6,111 nt of DNA from positions 1 to 6,111 of the forward strand of contig JALSLS010000475.1 of assembly GCA_026988195.1 (NCBI GenBank). The letters are read 5' to 3'. Source of the stretch: Methylomonas sp. (lineage in GTDB: Bacteria; Pseudomonadota; Gammaproteobacteria; Methylococcales; Methylomonadaceae). Under the pieces are notes generated by a model. It searched no databases, had not been told where the DNA came from, and saw nothing but the letters and a program-made list of their open reading frames with translations. Every line of letters starts with the position of its first letter. Position 1 is the stretch's first letter. The translations under genes were made by a program, and so were the position numbers. Shown here in pieces: positions 1 through 5,681 of this stretch.

Positions 1-936
1 GTATCGGCAACATTGACGGATACCTTACTAAAGGTTAAACAAAAAGTACGTTCATTTAGACAAGAAGAACCCAATAGTCCAATTATCAAATTGTTTGTGG
101 TGGATGCTGGTCATCACCTAGTTGCAACATTGCATTTTACAGATATGATGCTATTCCAAGAAACAGACACCATGGAAACTATTGTTGCACAGGCAATTCA
201 TCATCATAAGCCATTGAGCGTACTGGCCTCAACCCCTATTGAAAAAGTGATTCAATTATTTGAAGAATATGACCTAAGTGTTCTGGCTGTTATCAATCAA
301 GATAGGGAGTTACAAGGCCGTATTACTTATAACGATGTATATGATTTAATTCGTCTGCAAGAACATGGCCAAGCATTAAAAATGGCGGGTGCGGATAATG
401 AAGCTGAAGACGACAGTTTTAGCTCTGCATGTAAAGCAAGGTTAAAGTGGTTATGTATAAATTTAGCTGCACTATTTTGTGCCGCTTTTATTGTTAGTTT
501 GTTTACAGAAATTATTGAGCAGATAGTTGCTCTTGCCGTACTTATGCCAGTTGTTGCCGCATTAGGAGGCAACGTAGGGAATCAAGCTGTTACCGTAACG
601 GTGAGGAAACTAGCACTAGGTCAAGTTGATTGGGGAAATGCCCGCCCTGTTATTAAACGTGAAATGTTAATGGGTAGTATTAATGGTGTGGTAATGGGCG
701 GGGTGGTCTCCATCATTACCTTTACTTGGTTTCAACAACCCTTACTTGGATTGGTTATCGCTTTAGCTATCATGGTTAATTTAGCAACCGCAGGCTTAAT
801 CGGTTCAATGATTCCTTTGTTGATTAAAAAGTTTGGTGGAGATCCTGCTATAGCTTCACCACTTTTATTAACAACGGTAACAGATGCAATGGGCTTTTTT
901 GTTTTTTTAGGTTTGGCAGGAATAATTTTAATTTAG
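1..936 (+). CDS. mgtE: Magnesium transporter MgtE, C-terminal part (5' end outside window)
   Basis: Inner-membrane Mg2+ channel/transporter of the MgtE family. The frame is open from base 1, so the first in-frame TTG (13) is not taken as the start; 311 residues are visible. MgtE proteins are usually about 450 residues, so the cytoplasmic N domain and the true start lie upstream. Visible residues about 1-60 look like the first CBS repeat (FVVDAGHHLVATLHF) and 65-120 the second (ending GRITYNDVYDLI), followed by the linker with KMAGA. The membrane domain begins near residue 148, with about five hydrophobic segments (148-168, 175-190, 222-242, 247-275, 287-311). The family signature GGNVGNQ is at 189-195 and is followed by a conserved TVTVR. 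TTVTDAMG near 292-298 carries the acidic residue (D295) that matches the pore Mg2+-binding aspartate of the family. In MgtE the N and CBS domains sense cytoplasmic Mg2+ and close the pore. It converges on eda. Confidence 0.95.
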   Translation, partial: VSATLTDTLLKVKQKVRSFRQEEPNSPIIKLFVVDAGHHLVATLHFTDMMLFQETDTMETIVAQAIHHHKPLSVLASTPIEKVIQLFEEYDLSVLAVINQDRELQGRITYNDVYDLIRLQEHGQALKMAGADNEAEDDSFSSACKARLKWLCINLAALFCAAFIVSLFTEIIEQIVALAVLMPVVAALGGNVGNQAVTVTVRKLALGQVDWGNARPVIKREMLMGSINGVVMGGVVSIITFTWFQQPLLGLVIALAIMVNLATAGLIGSMIPLLIKKFGGDPAIASPLLLTTVTDAMGFFVFLGLAGIILI

Positions 937-1030
937 GGTGATAAAAAATCATCATCCTACCTTGCTGGCACTAAAAGCAAAAGAATCGCTAAAGCTCTTC
1001 TTCAGTCTTGTAGCAACAGTTACGAAGCAC

Positions 1031-1146
1031 ATGCTGGTGTAACCGTTCAGCCCCCCCTATTTGAAAAAGAGGGGTTAGGGGGGTGTTAGACAAATCCCCC
1101 TCAATCCCCCTTTTTCAAAGGGGGAGGTGAACGGTTACATGCTGGT
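1031..1146. repeat. 8-bp target-site duplication pair flanking the miniature element
   Basis: ATGCTGGT occurs at 1031-1038 and again at 1139-1146, in the same orientation, directly abutting the two ends of the 100-bp inverted-repeat element. Direct repeats exactly at the boundaries of terminal inverted repeats are the expected footprint of cut-and-paste transposition. The two preceding bases (AC) also match on both sides, but on the right they belong to the element's end, so 8 bp is the conservative length. Confidence 0.8.
1039..1138. mobile_element. 100-bp non-coding miniature inverted-repeat element (MITE), possibly IS66-related
   Basis: The element starts GTAACCGTTCA (1039-1049) and ends TGAACGGTTAC (1128-1138), a perfect 11-bp terminal inverted repeat. 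The interior is itself an imperfect palindrome: the left half has a C7 run, TTTGAAAAAGAGGGG and a G6 run; the right half has two blocks of five C (1096-1100, 1106-1110), then CTTTTTCAAAGGGGG. The whole 100 bp can therefore fold into one long hairpin. It has no coding capacity and is bounded by an exact 8-bp duplication. Termini beginning GTAA with an 8-bp duplication are features I associate with the IS66 family, so a non-autonomous IS66-type derivative is the favoured origin. No transposase is in the window, so the parent family is an inference. Confidence 0.75.
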
Positions 1147-1220
1147 TGCTATCGTAGCCTGCTATGCGCCTATTGCTACAAGACTGAATACAAACAAATC
1201 CCCTGTCCAATATTGGAGGC

Positions 1221-1853
1221 TTATTTTCCAGTAGCAATACTAATAGCTTCAACTGTTAAGCGTTTAATCTCATCCCAATCTTCGGCGTCAACAAGGTCAG
1301 CTGGAGCCATCCAAGAACCGCCAACACAAGCTACATTTGGTAATGCCAAATAAGCAGCAGCATTTTTAGGGCTAACCCCACCAGTAGGACAGAAAGTGAC
1401 TTGAGGTAAAGGCCCGCCAATAGATTTAACCATCGGTATTCCACCTGCAGCTTCAGCAGGGAAAAACTTCATTTCAGTAATTCCTTTCTCAAGTAAGTTC
1501 ATTACCTCGCTAGGTGTTATTACACCTGGAAGAATAGGGACACCTGAGGCTAGTGCGGCATCAATAACCGTATCTGTTACTCCAGGGCTAACAATAAATT
1601 CAGCACCTGCTTCAATCACTTGGTTTAAAGTTTCTAAGTTGATAACAGTACCCGCACCCACGATAGCACCAGGGACTTCGGCTTTTATTTTTTTGATTGC
1701 TTCTAAAGCAACAGGCGTGCGTAGTGTGATTTCTAGCACCTTTAATCCACCTTCAACCAATGCATTGGCAAGTGGTACAGCATGTTCAAGTTTGTTAATA
1801 ACCATCACCGGGATAACGGGTGATGTGTTCATGATGTCTTTTATTGCAGTCAT
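1221..1853 (-). CDS. eda: KDPG aldolase (2-dehydro-3-deoxy-6-phosphogluconate aldolase)
   Basis: Cytoplasmic class I aldolase that splits 2-keto-3-deoxy-6-phosphogluconate into pyruvate and glyceraldehyde 3-phosphate, the last step of the Entner-Doudoroff branch. The 210-residue protein is of normal family length and complete. E41 and R45 in LEITLRT match the catalytic Glu/Arg of E. coli Eda. K129 in MKFFPAEAAGG is the Schiff-base lysine. GAGTV (66-70) and CPTGGV in the C-terminal half are the other conserved (beta/alpha)8-barrel loops that bind substrate and phosphate. The chosen ATG gives an N-terminus matching the family (IMNTSPVIPVMVINKLEHAVPL). The ribosome site is weak: only a purine stretch (AGAGA) stands upstream. 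It is the third gene after zwf and edd, 121 bases beyond edd with a REP-like double palindrome in the gap, so its expression may differ from that of the upstream genes. The related KHG activity cannot be excluded from sequence. Confidence 0.97.
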   Translation of the reverse strand: MTAIKDIMNTSPVIPVMVINKLEHAVPLANALVEGGLKVLEITLRTPVALEAIKKIKAEVPGAIVGAGTVINLETLNQVIEAGAEFIVSPGVTDTVIDAALASGVPILPGVITPSEVMNLLEKGITEMKFFPAEAAGGIPMVKSIGGPLPQVTFCPTGGVSPKNAAAYLALPNVACVGGSWMAPADLVDAEDWDEIKRLTVEAISIATGK

Positions 1854-1879
1854 TTTAGATCTCTATATACGTAAGATTT

Positions 1880-1960
1880 TGTAGCCTTGATGGAACGATA
1901 GTGGAATCAAGGTTTTTTATATGTAGAACCTTGATTTCGCTTTGCTACATCAAGGCTACA
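1880..1960. repeat. Inverted pair of REP-like palindromic units between edd and eda
   Basis: Two near-identical units face each other. The plus-strand unit (1880-1912) runs TGTAGCCTTGATG, 12 variable bases, then AATCAAGG. The minus-strand unit (1960 down to 1929) runs TGTAGCCTTGATG, 11 variable bases, then AATCAAGG. Each can form its own hairpin through CCTTGAT/ATCAAGG. The whole can also fold as a nested palindrome, with 13-bp outer arms (1880-1892 with 1948-1960) and 10-bp inner arms (1905-1914 with 1927-1936). GTAG immediately 5' of each hairpin is the hallmark of REP sequences recognised by RAYT (TnpA-REP) proteins. The arrangement resembles a BIME. In the edd-eda transcript it could stabilise the upstream mRNA or attenuate eda. 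Confidence 0.8.
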
Positions 1961-1974
1961 CAAATAATATAAAA

Positions 1975-3795
1975 TTAATCAACAGGAAATAAGTTAGATG
2001 CTCCTGTTTCAGCAGTCGATGCACCTAGTCTAAAACCACCAAACATTTCACGGCCTTGACCGTAATGATGGTTTTTGGCGCGGTTTGGAATGGCAATACG
2101 TTTGTCCCACTCTGTTGCATCAACCAAAGCGTTAACATCACCCGTTTGTAAGTTTAAGGAAATAATGTCACCATCTTGTACTTTAGCTAGTGGACCGCCC
2201 ATTTCACATTCTGGGCATAAATGGATTGCGGAAGGTACTTTTCCTGATGCACCTGACATCCGGCCATCAGTAACTAAGGCGACTTTAAAGCCTTTGTCTT
2301 GTAATACGCCTAAAGGAGGGGTTAATTTATGTAATTCAGGCATTCCGTTAGATCTTGGGCCTTGAAAACGAATCACCGCAACAAAATCTTTTTCTAACTT
2401 GCCATTGTGGAAGGCGAGTAGAAAATCTTCTTGGTCATCAAACACAACGGCAGGTGCCTCTACAATTTGATGATCTTCAGAAACAGCGGATAATTTTGAT
2501 ATTCCACGGCCTAGGTTGCCGCGCATAACGTGCAAACCACCACCTGTAGCAAAAGGCTCTGCGACTGATGCAATAACTTCTTTATCTAAAGAGGTTTCTG
2601 GGCATGCTTCCCATACTAGTTTATTTTCATGCAGTTTTGGTTCACTTGTATAGCTGTTCATGCCTTTTTCATCAGCAACAGTTAATATATCCTCATGCAA
2701 TAAACCTGCTCTTAGTAGTTCCGCAATCAATACGCCCATACCACCCGCGGCATGAAAATGATTGATGTCAGCTGGGCCATTTGGATAAATTTTGGTTAAT
2801 TGAGGAATAGCTTTAGATAGGTTATCAAAGTCATCCCAGTTCAAAGTAATGCCTGAAGCTCTGGCAATGGCAACTAAATGCATGGTGTGATTGGTTGAGC
2901 CGCCTGTTGCTAATAAACCTACCACCGCATTGATAATTGCTTTTTCATTAACCATGTGTGCAATAGGGCGGTAGTCATCGCCTAGTGCTGTAAATTTAAG
3001 CACTTGTCTGGCTGCTTGCGCGGTTAACTCATCACGTAATGGCGTGTATGGATTTACAAAAGAGCTACCCGGTAAGTGTAGCCCCATGATTTCCATCATC
3101 ATCTGGTTACTGTTAGCTGTTCCGTAGAAAGTACAAGTACCTGCTGAGTGATAAGAGGCCATTTCTGCCTCTAACAGTTCTGCTCGGCCAATTTTCCCAA
3201 CCGCAAAAGCTTGACGGGCACGCGCTTTTTCTTTGTTGGTGATGCCACTTGGCATTGGGCCTGCGGGTACAAAAATAGAGGGTAAGTGACCAAAACTTAA
3301 TGCCCCAATCAGTAAACCTGGGACAATCTTGTCACAGACACCTAAGTACATTGCGCCATCAAACATATCGTGACTCATGCCAATTGCAGTGGTCATGGCA
3401 ATTAAGTCACGACTAAACAAAGACATTTCCATCCCAGGTTGCCCTTGAGTAATACCGTCACACATGGCCGGAACACCGCCAGCAAACTGAGCAACACCAC
3501 CTGCTTTAGCGACGGCTGCTTTAATTAAATCAGGTGCATCTTTATAGGGTTGGTGCGCTGACAACATATCATTATAAGAGGAAATGATAGCGATATTAGC
3601 TTTAATACCCCCTGTTAAATCAGTTTTTTCAGATGGGCTACAGGCTGCAAAGCCATGTGCCAAGTTACCACAGGCAAGTTTTCCACGGTTGGGGCCTTTT
3701 TTTGCTAGGCCGTCAATATATTTTAGGTAAGCTGTTCGTGATGCTTGGCTGCGATCAATAACATCTTGGGTTACTTTTTCTACAATGGGATGCAT
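1975..3795 (-). CDS. edd: 6-phosphogluconate dehydratase
   Basis: Cytoplasmic Fe-S dehydratase of the IlvD/Edd family converting 6-phosphogluconate to 2-keto-3-deoxy-6-phosphogluconate. The 606-residue protein is full length (E. coli Edd is close to 603) and co-linear with it throughout. Conserved blocks include ACGNLAHGFAAC (41-52), SYNDMLSAHQPY (73-84), VPAMCDGITQGQ (108-119), LGVCDKIVPG (151-160), GTCTFYGTANSNQ (219-231), GGSTNHTMH (298-306) and TDGRMSGASGK (509-519). By analogy with the family, cysteines in the CDK and TCTFYGTAN blocks, plus one near the N-terminus, should hold the iron-sulfur cluster. The start is supported by a strong AAGGAG and by the usual N-terminus. Edd rather than IlvD is favoured by the CDKIVPG and TCTFYGTAN forms and by the zwf/eda neighbours. 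It lies 64 bases after zwf. Fe-S clusters of this kind are oxygen-labile. Confidence 0.98.
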   Translation of the reverse strand: MHPIVEKVTQDVIDRSQASRTAYLKYIDGLAKKGPNRGKLACGNLAHGFAACSPSEKTDLTGGIKANIAIISSYNDMLSAHQPYKDAPDLIKAAVAKAGGVAQFAGGVPAMCDGITQGQPGMEMSLFSRDLIAMTTAIGMSHDMFDGAMYLGVCDKIVPGLLIGALSFGHLPSIFVPAGPMPSGITNKEKARARQAFAVGKIGRAELLEAEMASYHSAGTCTFYGTANSNQMMMEIMGLHLPGSSFVNPYTPLRDELTAQAARQVLKFTALGDDYRPIAHMVNEKAIINAVVGLLATGGSTNHTMHLVAIARASGITLNWDDFDNLSKAIPQLTKIYPNGPADINHFHAAGGMGVLIAELLRAGLLHEDILTVADEKGMNSYTSEPKLHENKLVWEACPETSLDKEVIASVAEPFATGGGLHVMRGNLGRGISKLSAVSEDHQIVEAPAVVFDDQEDFLLAFHNGKLEKDFVAVIRFQGPRSNGMPELHKLTPPLGVLQDKGFKVALVTDGRMSGASGKVPSAIHLCPECEMGGPLAKVQDGDIISLNLQTGDVNALVDATEWDKRIAIPNRAKNHHYGQGREMFGGFRLGASTAETGASNLFPVD

Positions 3796-3800
3796 AATGG

Positions 3801-3806
3801 CTCCTT
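3801..3806 (-). promoter_or_regulatory. Shine-Dalgarno site of edd
   Basis: AAGGAG on the minus strand ends 5 bases before the ATG at 3795. It is the only strong ribosome-binding site among the three minus-strand pathway genes and fixes the edd start. Confidence 0.8.
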
Positions 3807-3859
3807 TTGGATATCTTAAAATTTGGTTTTTAAAGATAAATCATATTTGATATATCTAT

Positions 3860-5329
3860 TTATTCTTCCCAATTCCTGCCATCTCGTGCCAATAGGGCGA
3901 CAGATGCAACAGGACCCCAGCTACCAGCAGGGTATGGTTTAGGTGATTCATTTTGGTGTACCCAAGCATCTTGGATAGAGTCTACCCATGTCCAAGCTTG
4001 TTCAATTTCTTCTCGGCTTAAAAACAAGGTGGGGTTGCTACGCATGGTTTCTAGCATGAGCCTTTCATATCCACCAAAAACTGGTTTTTCTTTGCCGGAG
4101 TCAGAAAAACTTAAATCAAGTTTGGTTTTTTGTAACTTAATATTGCCGTCTAAAGAAGGGACTTTGTTAAGCATGTGAACTTCAACTCCTTCTTGTTTTT
4201 GTAGGTGGATCACTAGTTTATTAGCGGGTAGATCTTGGAAGCTGTCTTTAAAAATATTATGTGGCAACTGTTTAAAATTGATAACAATTTCAGTACGTTT
4301 ACTTTGCATACGTTTTCCCGTACGCAGGTAGAAAGGAACATCAGCCCAGCGCCAATTGTCAATATCAACACGTATAGCAACAAAGCTTTCATTGGTGCTT
4401 TCAGTATTTGCCCCTTCTTCTTCTAGATAACCGGGAACAGCTGCGCCATTTAGAAACCCAGAGGTATATTGGCCGCGTACGGTTTTTTTGGAGACATTGC
4501 TGGCGGTAATGGGGCGTAATGCTTCAAGGACTTTAACTTTTTCTCTGCGAATGCTTTTTGCCTCTAAGTTAACAGGAGGCTCCATTGCAATAAAGGTTAG
4601 GATTTGTAATAAGTGATTTTGCAACATATCACGGGTTTGTCCGGTATGGTCAAAATATCCCCAGCGACCTTCAATACCGACTTCTTCCGAGACAGTAATC
4701 TGGATAGAATCTATAGTATTATGATCCCAGTTGCTGGTAAAAATAGAGTTGGCAAAACGTAAGGCTAGTAAATTAAGGACAGTTTCTTTACCAAGATAAT
4801 GGTCTATTCGATAAATTTGGTCCTCATTAAACACTTCTGCAAAAGCATCGTTAATTTCTTGTGAGGATTTTAGGTCATGACCTAAAGGTTTCTCAACCAC
4901 TACTTTAGATCTTTTGTTCAAAATACCTGATTGGTTCAGCCCTTGGCAGATATGTTTAAACAGAAAAGGAGCAACAGAGAAATAATTGATTAAGTCCCTT
5001 TTTTCAGCATCAACCCGAGAGGCTAGTTTTTTATATTGCTGTTTTTTGGTTAGATCAATCTTTAGATAAGCAAGGCGAGCTGAAAATTGCTTCCAAACTG
5101 TAGGATCCAAAGTTTCATTTAAAAATTTTTGCAAGCTTTGTTGTGCAATCTCAATAAATTCAGTACTCGTTTTATCATGTAAATCTACCCCTGTAATTTG
5201 GGTGTCATCTTCAATTAAACCCGCTTTTTCAAGTCGATATAGAGAAGCAATAAGTTTGCGAGTGGATAAATCACCTAGTGCACCATAAATGACTAAATCA
5301 CAGGGTCTGAATGTTTGTTGATTTTGCAT
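3860..5329 (-). CDS. zwf: Glucose-6-phosphate 1-dehydrogenase
   Basis: Cytoplasmic enzyme oxidising glucose 6-phosphate to 6-phosphoglucono-1,5-lactone with NADP+ (or NAD+), the entry step to the Entner-Doudoroff and oxidative pentose phosphate routes. The 489-residue protein has normal length and is intact. An N-terminal Rossmann domain begins CDLVIYGALGDLSTRKL, with the GxxGDL coenzyme motif at 16-21. EKPLGHD (146-152) is the conserved Lys-Pro loop. RIDHYLGKE (174-182) is the family signature, with H177 binding substrate phosphate. H239 in MLQNHLLQ fits the general-base histidine of Leuconostoc G6PD. The C-terminal domain contains FYLRTGKRM and ends near YPAGSWGP. The ATG is chosen because the family-typical CDLVI block starts at residue 10. 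No clear Shine-Dalgarno precedes it. It is the first gene of zwf-edd-eda, with its probable promoter in the upstream gap. Cofactor preference cannot be settled by eye. Confidence 0.98.
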   Translation of the reverse strand: MQNQQTFRPCDLVIYGALGDLSTRKLIASLYRLEKAGLIEDDTQITGVDLHDKTSTEFIEIAQQSLQKFLNETLDPTVWKQFSARLAYLKIDLTKKQQYKKLASRVDAEKRDLINYFSVAPFLFKHICQGLNQSGILNKRSKVVVEKPLGHDLKSSQEINDAFAEVFNEDQIYRIDHYLGKETVLNLLALRFANSIFTSNWDHNTIDSIQITVSEEVGIEGRWGYFDHTGQTRDMLQNHLLQILTFIAMEPPVNLEAKSIRREKVKVLEALRPITASNVSKKTVRGQYTSGFLNGAAVPGYLEEEGANTESTNESFVAIRVDIDNWRWADVPFYLRTGKRMQSKRTEIVINFKQLPHNIFKDSFQDLPANKLVIHLQKQEGVEVHMLNKVPSLDGNIKLQKTKLDLSFSDSGKEKPVFGGYERLMLETMRSNPTLFLSREEIEQAWTWVDSIQDAWVHQNESPKPYPAGSWGPVASVALLARDGRNWEE

Positions 5330-5394
5330 ATAATGTTAAGTATTAAGTAATTGTCCAAGCAATAAGGTTGGATAATATTTAAGAAATTGGCTAC

Positions 5395-5424
5395 ATTATA
5401 CGTTGATTTTGGGATAATAACTAA
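5395..5424 (-). promoter_or_regulatory. Candidate sigma-70-type promoter of zwf
   Basis: The minus strand carries a perfect TATAAT (-10) at 5400 down to 5395. A poor -35 match, TTAGTT (5424-5419), stands 18 bases upstream. Transcription would start near 5388, giving a leader of about 60 bases before the zwf ATG. The weak -35 suggests either a modest promoter or help from an activator. This call rests on pattern only. Confidence 0.45.
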
Positions 5425-5470
5425 AACGGCAGCTATAGTTGTGTGGGATGACGGTAGGTTGGTGATTTAA

Positions 5471-5502
5471 ATAAGCTGGCAATGCTAAAATAACCAGCTT
5501 AT
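5471..5502. repeat. Small inverted repeat (9-bp arms)
   Basis: ATAAGCTGG (5471-5479) pairs perfectly with CCAGCTTAT (5494-5502) across a 14-base loop. On the minus strand the stem is followed by the T-containing TTTAAAT, so it might weakly end transcription coming from the globin side. It could also be an operator upstream of zwf. No function is demonstrated. Confidence 0.4.
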
Positions 5503-5547
5503 AAATTCCATATCCGTGACCGCGCGAAGCATAACATCTAGGGGAGA

Positions 5548-5563
5548 GGATTTTATAAAATCC
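5548..5563. repeat. 16-bp perfect palindrome
   Basis: GGATTTTATAAAATCC is self-complementary over all 16 bases. Dyads of this length can be dimeric-repressor sites. This one lies about 150 bases upstream of the proposed zwf -10 and next to the long hairpin, so it may equally be part of repeat debris. Confidence 0.45.
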
Positions 5564-5570
5564 AAAAGCT

Positions 5571-5634
5571 ATAGGATGTGTTGAGGTACGAAGCGCATCT
5601 TTAGCGATGCGCTTCGTACCTCAACACATCCTAT
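5571..5634. repeat. Perfect long hairpin (29-bp arms, 6-base loop)
   Basis: The arm at 5571-5599 (starting ATAGGATGTGTTGAGG, ending GAAGCGCATC) is exactly complementary to 5606-5634, with loop TTTAGC. There is no mismatch in 29 pairs, which is unusual for an old intergenic sequence and suggests recent arrival or gene conversion. It starts 47 bases past the globin stop on that gene's strand. It could therefore act as terminator or 3' stabiliser, although only a short T4 follows. AGGATG...GCGCATC-type palindromes recur as dispersed repeats in bacterial genomes, so a mobile repeat family is likely. No coding capacity and no target duplication were seen. Confidence 0.8.
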
Positions 5635-5681
5635 GCCTTAGACCCTAATTATTAGCTTAATGCAATAAGTGATGAAGGGCA

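Larger units (their letters stand above)
1001..1188. repeat. Imperfect palindromic intergenic repeat, interrupted by a 100-bp insertion
   Basis: The outer arms TTCAGTCTTGTAGCAA (1001-1016) and TTGCTACAAGACTGAA (1173-1188) are perfect 16-bp inverted repeats. Removing the inserted element and one copy of its 8-bp target duplication leaves an 80-bp imperfect palindrome with a small inner hairpin (GCTA TCG TAGC, 1148-1158). It begins 64 bases after the mgtE stop and ends 32 bases before the eda stop on the other strand. It therefore lies between two convergent genes, where a stem-loop could end or protect both transcripts. Each arm carries GTAG on its inward-reading strand, as do REP sequences handled by RAYT/TnpA-REP transposases. 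Membership of such a family is inferred. Confidence 0.75.
1221..5329 (-). other. Putative zwf-edd-eda operon (Entner-Doudoroff branch)
   Basis: Three same-strand genes stand in reaction order with gaps of 64 and 121 bases and no evident internal terminator with a T-run. They take glucose 6-phosphate to pyruvate and glyceraldehyde 3-phosphate, apart from the lactone hydrolysis step. No 6-phosphogluconolactonase gene lies between or beside them. A single transcript from the region upstream of zwf is inferred, not shown. The strong edd ribosome site and the palindromes before eda suggest unequal output from the three genes. Confidence 0.75.
5330..5681. other. Non-coding gap upstream of zwf and downstream of the globin gene
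   Basis: This 352-base gap has no convincing coding frame. From the zwf side it holds a likely minus-strand promoter (5395-5424), a 9-bp hairpin (5471-5502), a 16-bp perfect palindrome (5548-5563) and a long perfect hairpin (5571-5634) near the globin stop. The stretch around 5515-5545, with GCGCGAAGC, is locally GC-rich and may be a decayed repeat copy, but I could not align it convincingly. Confidence 0.7.

Noticed and set aside
327..572. Minus-strand frame of 81 codons opposite mgtE
   Set aside because: It overlaps a clearly conserved transporter sequence on the other strand and encodes no recognisable domain. It is a shadow frame.
934..953. Possible terminator immediately after mgtE (GGTGAT, A-rich loop, ATCATC)
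   Set aside because: The stem is only about 6 pairs with one wobble, and no T-run follows, so I do not call it a Rho-independent terminator.
1051..1124. G-quadruplex in the MITE G/C runs
   Set aside because: Only three long G runs occur on the plus strand, and one is distant. Hairpin pairing between C and G runs explains them better.
1206..1217. 12-bp palindrome TCCAATATTGGA just past the eda stop
   Set aside because: It is short and lacks a following T-run. It could arise by chance, and the larger palindrome next to it is the better 3'-end structure.
1639..1884. Plus-strand frame of 81 codons opposite eda
   Set aside because: It lies antisense to the catalytic core of KDPG aldolase, with no recognisable protein and no ribosome site.
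2075..2365. Plus-strand frame of 96 codons opposite edd
   Set aside because: It is antisense to the conserved C-terminal Edd region. Its composition simply mirrors the coding strand.
4235..4426. Plus-strand frame of 63 codons opposite zwf
   Set aside because: It is fully antisense to zwf and has no family features.
5327..5360. Alternative zwf promoter (TTGGAC with CATTAT) right before the ATG
   Set aside because: The -35 match is only partial, and the start would fall inside or at the coding sequence, contradicting the conserved N-terminus.
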